Assembly (NCBI GenBank): GCA_937891465.1
Contig: CALAHF010000203.1
Location: 1-37,484 of the forward strand
Direction: 5' to 3'
Length of the DNA stretch: 37,484 bases
From: an uncultured Verrucomicrobiales bacterium
GTDB lineage: Bacteria; Verrucomicrobiota; Verrucomicrobiia; Verrucomicrobiales; DEV007
The notes beneath the pieces are model-generated. The model worked only from the letters and a program-made list of their open reading frames with translations, did not search any database and had not been told where the DNA came from. Made by a program: the position numbers and the translations under genes. Below, one piece after another: positions 26,826 through 36,278 of the stretch (position 1 is its first letter; each line of letters opens with the position of its first letter).

Positions 26826-29612
26826 ATGCTACGATCAGCCATGCATTTCAGCATTCTTGTCGCTTCCCTTTTCTGCGCAGCGAGCCTTTGCGCCTACGAA
26901 CACGGCGACACGGTACCGGCAGACTTCAAAATGCCGCAGCCCCTTTCCCTCGCGGATTCGCTCAAAACTCTCGCGACAAAACCCGAGCTCGAAATCGAAC
27001 TCGTTGCCGCCGAACCGCTCACGATGGATCCCATCGCGATTGACTTCGGGCCTGACGGAAAATTGTGGATCGTCGAAATGGCGGACTACCCGCTGGGCCT
27101 CGATGGAAAAAATAAACCGGGCGGCCGTGTCCGATTTTTGACAGATTCCAACGGCGACGGAAAGTTTGATCAATCCACACTTTTTCTCGAAGGGCTGAAT
27201 TTTCCCACGGGAGTTAAAGCATGGAAGAACGGCATTATCGTCGTCGCCGCGCCCGATATTTTCTATGCAGAGGATACTAACAACGATGGCATTGCTGACG
27301 AACGGGAAGTTCTCTTTCGAGGATTCAAAGAAGGCAATCAACAGCACCGTGTGAACGGACTCGTTTGGGGACTCGACAATTACCTTCACCTCGCCAACGG
27401 CGATTCCGGCGGCACGATTGAATCGGTCAAAACCGGCGAAACGCTTGAATTGGGAGCATTCGATTTGAAAATCAATCCCGACCTCGGAGTAATGGTCAAG
27501 ACCAGCGGTCGCACTCAATACGGACGCGTCCGCGACGATTACGGAAACTGGTTTGGCTGCAGCAACTCAAAACCAATTTTTCAATTCGTGCTTCGTCAGG
27601 AACTTCTCACTCTCAATCCTCACGTCGTTTATCCACCTGCAGCGGTTTCTATTACCGCCCCCGCCTGGGCGCCCCGAATTTTTCCCACAAGCAAGCTCGC
27701 GCTTCGCTACAACGTTCCTGACGCCCGCAGCCGAATCACCAGTGCCTGCGGCCTTTCAATCTATCGGGACGACGCTCTCGGCAACGAATTCTACAACAAC
27801 GCGTTTGTCTGCGAACCGGTTCACAATCTGGTTCATCGCAGAGTTTTAAAAAGGCCGGACGGCGAACTCATTTTCAAAGGGGAACGCGCCGAAGACGAAC
27901 AGGACAGCGAATTTTTTACCAGCACCGATCCTTGGTGCCGCCCGGTTTTTTCCACAACCGGTCCCGACGGCGCGATCTGGATTGTTGACATGCACCGCTA
28001 CGTCATTGAGCACCCGGAGTGGATTCCCGAGCCCTGGCAGAAGGTTCTCGACCTCCGCGCGGGTCATGAACTCGGTCGAATTTACCGGATAAAAAACGCC
28101 AACTGCAGCCCTCCTGCGCATGATTCAATTTTAGACAAAAGCGATGCTGAATTAGTTGCCATGTTAGCGTCGAAAAACGGACGCGTTCGCGACATGGCGC
28201 ATCAGCTATTATACGAGCGTGCGTCCGACCTTCCAACTCGCAACAGAATCCCGGAACAATCAGCGGCATTAATTGAACAATCTCTTGATTTAGAAAGCGA
28301 TAAGTTCCCATCGAAAACGGGTTCCTTGATTGAAACACGACTACTGAGCCGTCTCCACGCAACTTCGGTCAGCAGCATAGGTAGCGGACGTGTTTCAATT
28401 CGATCACATACCGATCACCGAAACGGATCCGGAAAATACGCCGATGCAATCCACCTCGCTTTTTTATATGATGAAATCGGGGGCGTGATTAAAACGTCGT
28501 CCTTAGAGCCCCGATCAGAATACTTCGTCGCGGGACTGTTTGAAAGCTTCATCGGCAACAATGAACTTTCAAAAATCACTGCGTTGTTGGCCCCCGAATT
28601 TACGACAACAATCTCACTGCAAAAACGATACGCCATCCTCCTTTCTGTTCTTGATCGACGTAAAATCAGTCTGGCTGATTTCTCAGAAAAACTCCCCGAC
28701 GAAGCCAAACTACGATTGGAAGTGTGCGCCAAATTTTCTGTGACCGCCCGAAAGACCGTGGTCGATTCGAATGCTGATTTGAAGTTACGACTGGGTGCCA
28801 TCAATCTCCTCGGACGAGCTGATTCGACACGGAAAAAGGACGTTTCAATTCTGACAACGCTGGCGAAAAATAACTCGACGAATTTAGCAAAAGCAGCCGT
28901 GAAACGACTCGGCGAATTGCGCGAATTTGGATTTTTGGAATCCGCGAATCAAGTAGCCCCCGAGGTTCTGCGGGCGATGTTGGAATCCGCTATTGGACAG
29001 AGCGCCGGTGCCGAATCGCTTCTGGATCTAGCCGAATCAGAAACGATTCCGCTCGGACTATTCGATGCATCATCTCGGTCACGGTTGACGAGTTACGGAA
29101 ATGGCGGAATTCGCAAACGCGCCAACTTACTGTTTGATTCCGCATCCAATGAAAATCGTGCCGCCGTTTTGAAAAAATTCGAAACCGCTTTGAAACTCAA
29201 TGGTGACGCCAAGGCCGGAAAGGTTCATTTCCAAACCGCCTGCGCTGCGTGTCATCAGCTCGACGGAATAGGAGTCTCAGAACTCGGAGCTGATCTCACC
29301 GCTTTGACCGACAAATCCGGCGGTGCACTTTTAACCGCCATCCTCGATCCAAACCGGGCGATTGAAGACAAGTTCCTTCTCTATTTGATTACGCTAAAGG
29401 ATGGCTCAAATGCAGCCGGTATGATCCAGGGAGAAAGCGGCGACACGATTTCACTGAAGGCATTAGATAGCTCAACGAAGGAAATTTCCCGCAGCCAGAT
29501 TTCGAAGATGGAAAACACAGGACGCTCTGCAATGCCCGAGGGACTCGAAGCAACGCTCGATCCACATAAGATGGCCGATCTGATTGCGTTTATTCAACAA
29601 GCTACAAAATAG
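26826..29612 (+). CDS. PVC-type heme-binding dehydrogenase-like protein with C-terminal cytochrome c domain
   Basis: About 928 residues from ATG 26826; ATG 26841 is also possible, both giving a Sec signal (MHFSILVASLFCAASLCA). The N-terminal region is a beta-propeller-like membrane-bound dehydrogenase domain (TIGR02604-like): IDFGPDGKLWIVEMADYPLG, NGLVWGLDNYLHLANGDSGG and FSTTGPDGAIWIVDMHRYVIEHPEW. A HEAT-repeat-like helical middle follows, then a cytochrome c-like domain (TIGR02603-like) with CxxCH in FQTACAACHQLDGIG (about 802-810) and a closing KMADLIAFIQQATK. Such proteins are expanded in PVC bacteria and are thought to oxidise sugars or related substrates in the periplasm; the substrate is unknown. 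It starts about 37 bp after the MoxR gene. Confidence 0.85.
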   Translation: MLRSAMHFSILVASLFCAASLCAYEHGDTVPADFKMPQPLSLADSLKTLATKPELEIELVAAEPLTMDPIAIDFGPDGKLWIVEMADYPLGLDGKNKPGGRVRFLTDSNGDGKFDQSTLFLEGLNFPTGVKAWKNGIIVVAAPDIFYAEDTNNDGIADEREVLFRGFKEGNQQHRVNGLVWGLDNYLHLANGDSGGTIESVKTGETLELGAFDLKINPDLGVMVKTSGRTQYGRVRDDYGNWFGCSNSKPIFQFVLRQELLTLNPHVVYPPAAVSITAPAWAPRIFPTSKLALRYNVPDARSRITSACGLSIYRDDALGNEFYNNAFVCEPVHNLVHRRVLKRPDGELIFKGERAEDEQDSEFFTSTDPWCRPVFSTTGPDGAIWIVDMHRYVIEHPEWIPEPWQKVLDLRAGHELGRIYRIKNANCSPPAHDSILDKSDAELVAMLASKNGRVRDMAHQLLYERASDLPTRNRIPEQSAALIEQSLDLESDKFPSKTGSLIETRLLSRLHATSVSSIGSGRVSIRSHTDHRNGSGKYADAIHLAFLYDEIGGVIKTSSLEPRSEYFVAGLFESFIGNNELSKITALLAPEFTTTISLQKRYAILLSVLDRRKISLADFSEKLPDEAKLRLEVCAKFSVTARKTVVDSNADLKLRLGAINLLGRADSTRKKDVSILTTLAKNNSTNLAKAAVKRLGELREFGFLESANQVAPEVLRAMLESAIGQSAGAESLLDLAESETIPLGLFDASSRSRLTSYGNGGIRKRANLLFDSASNENRAAVLKKFETALKLNGDAKAGKVHFQTACAACHQLDGIGVSELGADLTALTDKSGGALLTAILDPNRAIEDKFLLYLITLKDGSNAAGMIQGESGDTISLKALDSSTKEISRSQISKMENTGRSAMPEGLEATLDPHKMADLIAFIQQATK

Positions 29613-29618
29613 CGTTGG

Positions 29619-31430
29619 CTACTTAATCCAAACGGCCGGGCTCATTCCGAAAACATAGGTTTTCAGAACATCGGAGTCTGGCTGATAAGGCGGCATCATC
29701 GGCCACCACGGTGCTTCAGGTCCGAATCCGGGCCCCGTTGCAACGGCGCAGAGAAAATCACCTTTGTTGGCTTTCAAATCAGTAAGAGCAAAAGTTTTCG
29801 CGAACTTCTCTCCGGCGGCTGATTGGGATTCAACAGGGATTTCAATGACTTTAACCGACTCACCATTTCGAAAAATTTCGACGCGTTCAGCCTTTGTCCA
29901 ATTCGGACCGAGAACTTTCACTGACGCGTTTTCACCCTTCAAATCAAGCCGCGTTAAAAGTCCAAAACTGACCCACGTTTTGCCATCAAGAAATGATTTA
30001 ATCGCCGTGTCGACATTGATGGCTGCTGGATCAGAATCATCAGCTTCAAGATAAGTCCGACCCTGTCCCGGGATCGCAAAGTTTACCGTGTGGCTGTCGC
30101 TTGCACCAACGGCGGCAATTTTATGACCGCTTTTCAGCAACGCAAACCAGTCGTGAACCAGCTGCATCGGATCAGTCTGAGTCGCTCCAGAATTAATGAT
30201 TTCAATTCCGTTCGCGAGCAACTTCCGATCGTCGTAAAAAGCGCCCGTTTTTAAATCAAAATTTTCCAGAGCCAACGGAGTATAGTTTCGATGAAGGTCA
30301 CGACCGTGATTGAGAATACAAATTTTCACCCCCGGCGTCGCATAGATATTCGTGAAGATCTTGTCCCACGGACGAAGCTTATGCTCCGCAGAAGCCGAAC
30401 CGGGAATAACCGGAAATGAATTAAAGTGCCCGAGACTGGTCGTGACTTCGCAACCCAGAACGGGAGTAAACCACGGAGACTTGGGATACTCGATGTGCTT
30501 ATCATGCCCAGTGGAAACCGGCAACTCAACTCCCTCGCCAGCTACCGAGATCAATCGTTCACCGACAGTGCAGTCGCCATGACGATCAAACTCAAACGTG
30601 TGCAGATGGGTGTCGCACGCCACCAAACCAGCTGTGTCAACTTGTCGTTGAATTTCGAAATTGAGCTCAACTGGCTCGTCGTCCTCAATGATCAATCGCT
30701 GCATTTGCAGACCATATTCAAAGCCGCGACCACAATAGACGTCGTAGATTTTCTCTTTCGAAAGTCCAATCTCAGCATTGCCGTCGATCGTGTAGACAAC
30801 GCCTTCACGGACCGCCAACCGGTCATTTGATTCCGCCCCTACAAAAGCAAGCGTCCCGCTTGAGACATCAACAATCGTGAAACGACATGGAATTGCAGCC
30901 TTTGATTTGGCGTCGACGCACGACAGTTTCAGCTTCCCATTTTGAGGCGGAACTGCCCGGCGAAAGCCACGCATCTTCGCGAGTTCATCAGCTTGCTCCG
31001 AAGTAGACAACTGAAAAGCGACATCGTGAAGAACGATATCACCGACATAAATATCATCGGGATTTTCTGAAGTGGTTGAAATTTCGAGAACGTTCCCGCT
31101 CGCCTTCAACAGTCCTTTCGGGACTTCAATCCCATGCTCGGTCCGATTGTGATCACGCACTAAATTACCGATCTTTACGTCGTTCAGCCTGACTTCCCAA
31201 GTCTGTTTCGTTTCCTCTTGTCGCAACGCCAGGAGTTCAAATGATTCCGGCTTTTCCAAATCGAACTCAACTCGAAATTTGGTGACTTTCGCCTTCTCAG
31301 GAAAATGCGACCACTCTCGTGGTTCTGCATTTCGCAAATGATGCCAGCCCGAATCAATCGTAACGGAGCCAGCTTCGAGTAGCTGCGGTTCCGCAAAAAA
31401 TGTGAGGAAAAGGAGAAGACGGAAGTGCAT
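29619..31430 (-). CDS. CehA/McbA-family metallohydrolase (PHP-like), exported
   Basis: A 603-residue protein with a signal peptide (MHFRLLLFLTFFAEPQLLEA). The N-terminal part is beta-rich (about 20-255) and probably carbohydrate- or ligand-binding. The catalytic PHP-like domain shows CDTHLHTFEFDRHGD (about 268-282), STGHDKHIEYP, CEVTTSLGHFN, LNHGRD and AVGASDSHTVNF, the His/Asp set expected for a metal-dependent hydrolase. CehA is a carbaryl hydrolase, but most family members have unknown substrates and carbamate hydrolysis should not be assumed. It lies 9 bp after the GNAT gene on the same strand and ends 6 bp from the convergent heme-binding gene. Confidence 0.85.
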   Translation of the reverse strand: MHFRLLLFLTFFAEPQLLEAGSVTIDSGWHHLRNAEPREWSHFPEKAKVTKFRVEFDLEKPESFELLALRQEETKQTWEVRLNDVKIGNLVRDHNRTEHGIEVPKGLLKASGNVLEISTTSENPDDIYVGDIVLHDVAFQLSTSEQADELAKMRGFRRAVPPQNGKLKLSCVDAKSKAAIPCRFTIVDVSSGTLAFVGAESNDRLAVREGVVYTIDGNAEIGLSKEKIYDVYCGRGFEYGLQMQRLIIEDDEPVELNFEIQRQVDTAGLVACDTHLHTFEFDRHGDCTVGERLISVAGEGVELPVSTGHDKHIEYPKSPWFTPVLGCEVTTSLGHFNSFPVIPGSASAEHKLRPWDKIFTNIYATPGVKICILNHGRDLHRNYTPLALENFDLKTGAFYDDRKLLANGIEIINSGATQTDPMQLVHDWFALLKSGHKIAAVGASDSHTVNFAIPGQGRTYLEADDSDPAAINVDTAIKSFLDGKTWVSFGLLTRLDLKGENASVKVLGPNWTKAERVEIFRNGESVKVIEIPVESQSAAGEKFAKTFALTDLKANKGDFLCAVATGPGFGPEAPWWPMMPPYQPDSDVLKTYVFGMSPAVWIK

Positions 31431-31439
31431 CTGATGATC

Positions 31440-31919
31440 TTAATCAGAAAACAGCGTTTCCATCACGCGATAATTTGGATCTTCGAAACCGCGTGCACGG
31501 TAGGTTTGACGCGCCGTTTCATTCTCGTTATCAACATACAGGCGAATGCCGCGAACCTCGGAGGCGGCTGTTGCGAGTTCCGTGACGTGATTCAGAAGTC
31601 CCGAGAACACGCCCTGTTTTCGGGCATCCGCACGAACGTAAACGCTTTGCAGCCACCACATCATGCCGTTTCGCCAATCACTCCACTCGAAGGTAAACAT
31701 GAGCTGGCCGATGATTTCATTGGCTTCATTTTCTGCGATAAAATAGCGGCCCTTCGAAGAATCCTCCAGCAACGCGGCGACGCCTGCTGTCAGCGTTGCA
31801 TGATCCAGTTCATGATCTTCCGTTTCGGATGCCAGCCGAATATTGAATTCTGTGATGATTTCGCAATCCGTCGGCACCGCCGGACGAATCACAAACCCCT
31901 TCGATTCTGAATCTTGCAT
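31440..31919 (-). CDS. GNAT-family N-acetyltransferase
   Basis: A 159-residue cytoplasmic acetyl-CoA-dependent N-acyltransferase. The fold pattern is clear: FVIRPAVPTDCEII at the start, beta-strand YFIAENEANEIIGQLMF, then SVYVRADARKQGVFSGLL with the pantetheine-pyrophosphate-binding R/Q-x-x-G-x-(G/A) region (about 101-108, atypical RKQGVFSG), and the C-terminal IRLYVDNENETARQTYRARGF. The acceptor amine is unknown. It is first in a two-gene unit with the CehA-like gene, 9 bp apart. Confidence 0.9.
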   Translation of the reverse strand: MQDSESKGFVIRPAVPTDCEIITEFNIRLASETEDHELDHATLTAGVAALLEDSSKGRYFIAENEANEIIGQLMFTFEWSDWRNGMMWWLQSVYVRADARKQGVFSGLLNHVTELATAASEVRGIRLYVDNENETARQTYRARGFEDPNYRVMETLFSD

Positions 31920-31976
31920 TCATAAGCAATCGCGCAGTCGCCTGAAATTCCGAGTCGTTTTTTTGTCATGCACCGA

Positions 31977-32080
31977 CACGAATCAACCCTGTTGCCTTGT
32001 ATCAGGGCTATCTTCCGGTTCCGCTGCGCGAGAATCCTCAGACCGCTGGCGAGCCAGCTTCTCGCCCTGTTGGTTCGTGA
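31977..32080. repeat. Intergenic repeat, copy 5: two direct half-units
   Basis: ACCCTGTTG at 31986-31994 (preceded by CGAATCA) and GCCCTGTTGG at 32064-32073 (followed by TTCGTGAAA) match the right arm of the family; no left arm lies at the expected place. Between them is GCTGG-CGAG-CCAGC (32045-32058), a 5-bp hairpin. It lies between the divergent GNAT and sialidase genes. Confidence 0.55.
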
Positions 32081-32100
32081 AAATGGATCTGGATAAAATC

Positions 32101-32116
32101 AATGAGATGGCTCATT
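32101..32116 (+). promoter_or_regulatory. Leader hairpin just upstream of the sialidase start
   Basis: AATGAG-ATGG-CTCATT is a perfect 6-bp stem followed by TTGTCTTT, ending 10 bp before the ATG at 32127. It could hinder or modulate translation or act as a weak attenuator, but the T-run is short. Confidence 0.25.
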
Positions 32117-32126
32117 TTGTCTTTCC

Positions 32127-33284
32127 ATGAAATTCTTGTTCTTCTCGATTTTTATTTCTCTTTTTGGTTCAGCCTTCGCTGAAGAGCGCCCGTTCGTCGT
32201 TATTCACAAACAAGGCGATGCCGATTGCCACACCTTTCGGATTCCGGCGATTGCTCGAACCAATGACGGAACTTTACTGGCGACTTATGATATGCGTTAC
32301 ACCAGCAGACGTGATTTGCAGGGGCACATGGACATTGGGCTTTCGCGCTCTACAGACGGCGGAAAGACGTGGGTAGCGCCCTGCGCAATCATGGACATGG
32401 GTGAATTCGGCGGGCTTGGCCAGGATTTAAACGGATGCTCGGATCCAAATATTTTGGTCGATCCAGCGACAGGAGAGATCATCGTTTCGGCCTTGTGGAC
32501 GCATGGAAAGCCGGATACGCATCAATGGCGCGGGAATGGATCGGGACCGGGACACGAGATTGAAAAATCGACACAGTTCATGATGGTGCGATCAAATGAT
32601 GAGGGGAAGACGTGGTCGAAAACGGAGAATTGGACGAAGCGTTTGAAAGATCCGAAGTGGTATCTTTTTGCCCCTGCTCCGGGGAATGGCATTGCGCTGA
32701 AAGACGGCACCCTGGTGATGCCGACACAGGGGCGGGACGAGAAAGGGGAGCCGTTTTCGAATTTAATGTGGAGTAAAGATCACGGAAAAACGTGGACGCT
32801 TTCGACTGCGGCGACGCGAAACACCTCGGAGTGTGCCGTCGCCGAACTGAGCGATGGTTCGCTGATGCTTAACATTCGGGACAATCGAAATCGTTCAGAC
32901 AAATCGGAAACGAATGGTCGAGCGGTTCGTATTACCTCCGATTTTGGAAAGAATTGGACGGTCCATGCGTCGGATCACGGCGCGTTACCCGAACCGGTCT
33001 GCATGGCTAGCCTGATCAGTCACACGCTGAAAGACGGCAAGCGGGTTTTATTCTTCTCGAATCCGAACAGTAAAACAAAGCGCGCAAAAATGACCGTGCG
33101 GGTCAGTTTTGACGATGGAAAAACTTGGCCGGACGATAAAAAAATCCTGCTCGATGAAAAAGGCGGAGCCTACAGCTCCCTCGTAATGGTGGATGATGAC
33201 ACGCTCGGAATTCTCTACGAATCCTCGCGGGCCGACATGATATTTCAGACGATTGAGCTGTCGGAGTTTGGAATCACTCCTTGA
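32127..33284 (+). CDS. Exo-alpha-sialidase (GH33)
   Basis: A 385-residue exported sialidase that would release terminal sialic acid from glycoconjugates. A Sec signal covers 1-18 (cleavage after FAFA-like text SAFA). The family FRIP motif is present (37-40) with catalytic-triad arginine R38. Five Asp boxes of the SxDxGxTW type are seen (STDGGKTW 75-82, then SNDEGKTW, SKDHGKTW, TSDFGKNW, SFDDGKTW). The Tyr nucleophile in AYSSL (Y349) and its partner Glu in LYESS (E365) are in the standard spacing. It overlaps the convergent heme-binding gene by 11 bp. Activity on sialic acid rather than a related nonulosonic acid is inference from the motifs. Confidence 0.92.
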   Translation: MKFLFFSIFISLFGSAFAEERPFVVIHKQGDADCHTFRIPAIARTNDGTLLATYDMRYTSRRDLQGHMDIGLSRSTDGGKTWVAPCAIMDMGEFGGLGQDLNGCSDPNILVDPATGEIIVSALWTHGKPDTHQWRGNGSGPGHEIEKSTQFMMVRSNDEGKTWSKTENWTKRLKDPKWYLFAPAPGNGIALKDGTLVMPTQGRDEKGEPFSNLMWSKDHGKTWTLSTAATRNTSECAVAELSDGSLMLNIRDNRNRSDKSETNGRAVRITSDFGKNWTVHASDHGALPEPVCMASLISHTLKDGKRVLFFSNPNSKTKRAKMTVRVSFDDGKTWPDDKKILLDEKGGAYSSLVMVDDDTLGILYESSRADMIFQTIELSEFGITP

Positions 33285-36117
33285 AAGCCTTGTTATTCGC
33301 ATCGCCACCGCTCATGAGGTAGGCGACGAGATCTGCAAGTTCTTCGGGATTCAGCGTATTGATCAGGCCCGGTGGCATTTGCGAAACCGGGACTTGATCG
33401 ACTTTGGCCACCTCAGCGGTTTTGACTTTGATCGGCTCGGCAGTCGCGTCAGGTGGGTAAATCGCGAAGTCCTCGCCGTTCTCAACCGCGAGGCCGGTAT
33501 GGGCCTTGCCGTTCTTCAGCGTCACCATTGAAGAGCCGTATTGGTCGGAAATAGTTTTGCTCGGATCGATAATAGATTCGATGAGATATTTCCGATCGAA
33601 CTTGTTTTTCACACTCGTGAGATCTGGTCCAATCGCTCCGCCGAGTCCGTCGAAACGATGGCAGGCCGCACAAGCGGTGGCGTGAAACAAATTCCGTCCT
33701 CTTTCGAAACTGCGGCCTTTTCCGCGATTCCCAATTTCGGCGTTTGCTTCCGCGAGAGTCCATACCCGACCGGGGCCGACGGGCTGTTTGATTTCAAAAT
33801 CAGGCTTGGGATTGAAATCTTCGCCGGTGATTTCTGCAACCGCGGCTCGGTCGGCATCGCTGCAATTTCCGAGGGCTTCAGTGCGGATGTTGGCAAGGAA
33901 ACCGGGATAACTCGCGCCACCCGAAAACTTCGCGGCTTCGTTCAAAAACTCGAAATACTGACGGCGCGTTTCCGTTGTCCAGCCCCTGCGGGTATTACGC
34001 AGCATGAAGGCATAATTGATCTCGCGAGACGGCGGATGATTTTCGAGCACCTTCAAAATGGTGCCACCGTAACTTGGGTTTCGGCTTGCTAGCTCGGTCC
34101 AATCAGGAACTTCGGTTTCGCCTCGCTCCGTAATGAGCTTCATCGTTTTCGGAACCACGCTCGGTGCTTCGAGATAGGTGAGAACACGAATCAACTCGGT
34201 GTTCACATCATTATTTTCCGAAGGTAAAAGCGGATCAAGCTCCGAGATGATTTGCGCAGTTTCCGTGCGAGTTGGCTTTCCGAGCCGGATGAAATCCAGA
34301 GCGTAAGCACGAAGCAGTCCGAGAAGCTGTGGAGCCGTTAGTTTATCCGAATCAAGAGAAACCAAGGCAGCCGTCAGCCCAGCTCGGTGTTTTTCGGAGT
34401 CACCCATCCTCGCGAGCGCAACGGCTGCAGTGATTTTGGCCTGTGGATCTGATTCTGTTACAACTTGCTCAGCCCATTGATCGACTGGTTGTGATTCGAT
34501 CGCGACACGGGCGGCGTGGCGGAGAAAACGGTCTTCACTTGAGAGATATGGCCAAGCTTCTTCGACGGCTTTGGTATCTTCGACACCGTGGAATACTTCC
34601 AACGCGTTTCTCGTATTCACTGCGTCACTAGCAGATGTCACTTTGATTGATGCGGTTTTAGTGTCTCCCACATAACTCACCCGATAGAACGCCGACTGCG
34701 TATTCCGTCCACCGATCAGAAAATAGAAATTCCCATCATCCCCGATTTCCGCATCGGTAACCGGAAGCGGCGATCCATAAACCCACGGCTCAGCTTTTCC
34801 TTTGTAACCAGCGCCGTCTGCTTCGAGATGAATCACGTAAATCGTGCCAAAGGTCCAATCGAGCGCGTAGATCGCTTCCTGATATTTCGTCGGGAATTTT
34901 GTCCTGACTCCCGTGACAACTCCGGTCGGGCAGCCGGGGCCGATCTCAACAACGGGCGGCAGCGAGTCTTCGTAGTAGCTTGGCCATTTTCCTGAACCTG
35001 AGCGCCAGCCGTAATCGGAACCGCTCACCACGAAATTGATCCGCGTCGGGCGGTACCACGGCATGCCGAGATCCCACTCCATGTCTGCGTCATAGGTAAA
35101 CAAATCACCCATAGAATTTAGGGCGACGTCATACTGATTTCGATAACCGGTCGAAATGATATCGTGCGTTTTTGCTTCGGGGTCAAAACGCGAAACCCAG
35201 CCGCCCGGCGCAAGCTTCCCGCGCGCATGACCGCGTGCATCCCATTGGCGGGGAAGCAGCAAATCCTCATCCCACGACTGCACTCGTTTCCGCGTAATCG
35301 ATTCTTCCGGCGGTATTGGTGCGTGGTTTCCCCCATCAAGAAAAAGCCCCTTGCCATCCGGCGTGAGCGTGACCGCGTGATTGCCATGCTCGCCGCCCCC
35401 CGTTCCATTCGGCAGCTCTTCGATTTTGTCCAATTTGTCGTCACCATCGGAATCCGTCAGCTTGTAGAGAACGCCGCCATTTTTGTTGAAATACAATCCA
35501 CCGAATGCCCATTCCAAACCTTGCGCACCGCTTAAACCATCAAGTTCAATTTTTTCAACCTCAGTTTCGGCACCACTAACAGTAATGCGAAAAAGCCCCT
35601 GTTTTCCCTGATCGCAGGAATAAAATCGGCCCTTCGGATCTTTCGTTAGCGATACCCACGAGCCCTGTTCGTCTCGGGGAACGGTATAGAGCAACTCGAC
35701 CTTGAAGCCCTCTGCAACCGTGATGTCTTCCGATTCGATCGGACTTTTTTTCTGTGGCGTACGACCTCCCCCGCTACCTTTCGTGCCATTTGGAATTCCC
35801 CACGGACCGATGCCGATTTCGCCAAACGATTTCAGTTTTTCACTCCACGCGGGACTATCGAATCCCGCTTTTTCCCAACCATCAGCAGGCTTTGTATTTG
35901 TGCCTTTCCAACCGGCGGCCTTCGACGTGACGGTCAGTTTCTTACCGTCAGTGGTTTCGATATCCAATCGAAGGATGAATGCAGCAACGTCACCCTCGTT
36001 GGTTGCTGAAGCGGCAATCGTATTGGTACCCTTTTTAAGCAACTTTTCCAATCCGCTGCGATGAATCGGAAAATACCAATCGGGGCATTCGCCGATTTTC
36101 TCGCCGTTCAGGAACAA
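33274..36117 (-). CDS. PVC-type heme-binding protein with C-terminal cytochrome c domain, 5' end unresolved
   Basis: 947 residues from TTG 36117, but coding continues upstream: the same frame reads NDTAWLKSGEKPQWIWNE and LWLRHEFEIPADVKSA before this TTG, with no ATG, GTG or TTG until the run of A at 36269-36277. The N-terminus is a rhamnosidase-like beta-sandwich (FLNGEKIGECPDW...NTIAASATNEGDVAAF). Next is a dehydrogenase-like beta-propeller (VSLTKDPKGRFYSCDQGKQG), HEAT-like repeats, and a cytochrome c domain with CxxCH in FHATACAACHRFDGLGGAIG. It ends with LADLVAYLMSGGD. The product is most likely periplasmic. The missing start suggests fusion to the DUF1080 protein by frameshift or an indel. 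Convergent with the sialidase, overlapping 11 bp. Confidence 0.8.
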   Translation of the reverse strand: MFLNGEKIGECPDWYFPIHRSGLEKLLKKGTNTIAASATNEGDVAAFILRLDIETTDGKKLTVTSKAAGWKGTNTKPADGWEKAGFDSPAWSEKLKSFGEIGIGPWGIPNGTKGSGGGRTPQKKSPIESEDITVAEGFKVELLYTVPRDEQGSWVSLTKDPKGRFYSCDQGKQGLFRITVSGAETEVEKIELDGLSGAQGLEWAFGGLYFNKNGGVLYKLTDSDGDDKLDKIEELPNGTGGGEHGNHAVTLTPDGKGLFLDGGNHAPIPPEESITRKRVQSWDEDLLLPRQWDARGHARGKLAPGGWVSRFDPEAKTHDIISTGYRNQYDVALNSMGDLFTYDADMEWDLGMPWYRPTRINFVVSGSDYGWRSGSGKWPSYYEDSLPPVVEIGPGCPTGVVTGVRTKFPTKYQEAIYALDWTFGTIYVIHLEADGAGYKGKAEPWVYGSPLPVTDAEIGDDGNFYFLIGGRNTQSAFYRVSYVGDTKTASIKVTSASDAVNTRNALEVFHGVEDTKAVEEAWPYLSSEDRFLRHAARVAIESQPVDQWAEQVVTESDPQAKITAAVALARMGDSEKHRAGLTAALVSLDSDKLTAPQLLGLLRAYALDFIRLGKPTRTETAQIISELDPLLPSENNDVNTELIRVLTYLEAPSVVPKTMKLITERGETEVPDWTELASRNPSYGGTILKVLENHPPSREINYAFMLRNTRRGWTTETRRQYFEFLNEAAKFSGGASYPGFLANIRTEALGNCSDADRAAVAEITGEDFNPKPDFEIKQPVGPGRVWTLAEANAEIGNRGKGRSFERGRNLFHATACAACHRFDGLGGAIGPDLTSVKNKFDRKYLIESIIDPSKTISDQYGSSMVTLKNGKAHTGLAVENGEDFAIYPPDATAEPIKVKTAEVAKVDQVPVSQMPPGLINTLNPEELADLVAYLMSGGDANNKAFKE

Positions 36118-36233
36118 CGTCGCACCGTTGTCGCAAGTCGCGTAAATCGTCGCCGACTTTACGTCAGCGGGAATCTCAAACTCATGACGCAGCCAAAGTT
36201 TCTTCCCGGCATTTCTTTCATTCCAAATCCACT

Positions 36234-36278
36234 GTGGCTTCTCACCCGACTTCAGCCACGCTGTGTCGTTTTTTTTTG
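36234..36278 (-). other. Candidate -1 frameshift site between the DUF1080 and heme-protein frames
   Basis: The minus strand reads C followed by nine A then C (run at 36269-36277), which contains the A_AAA_AAA slippery heptamer in the DUF1080 frame. A -1 shift there changes KKTTQRG-stop to KKNDTAWLKS and continues in the heme-protein frame. A 6-bp stem, GTGGCT with AGCCAC (36254-36259 and 36234-36239), begins 9 nt downstream. Confidence 0.5.
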
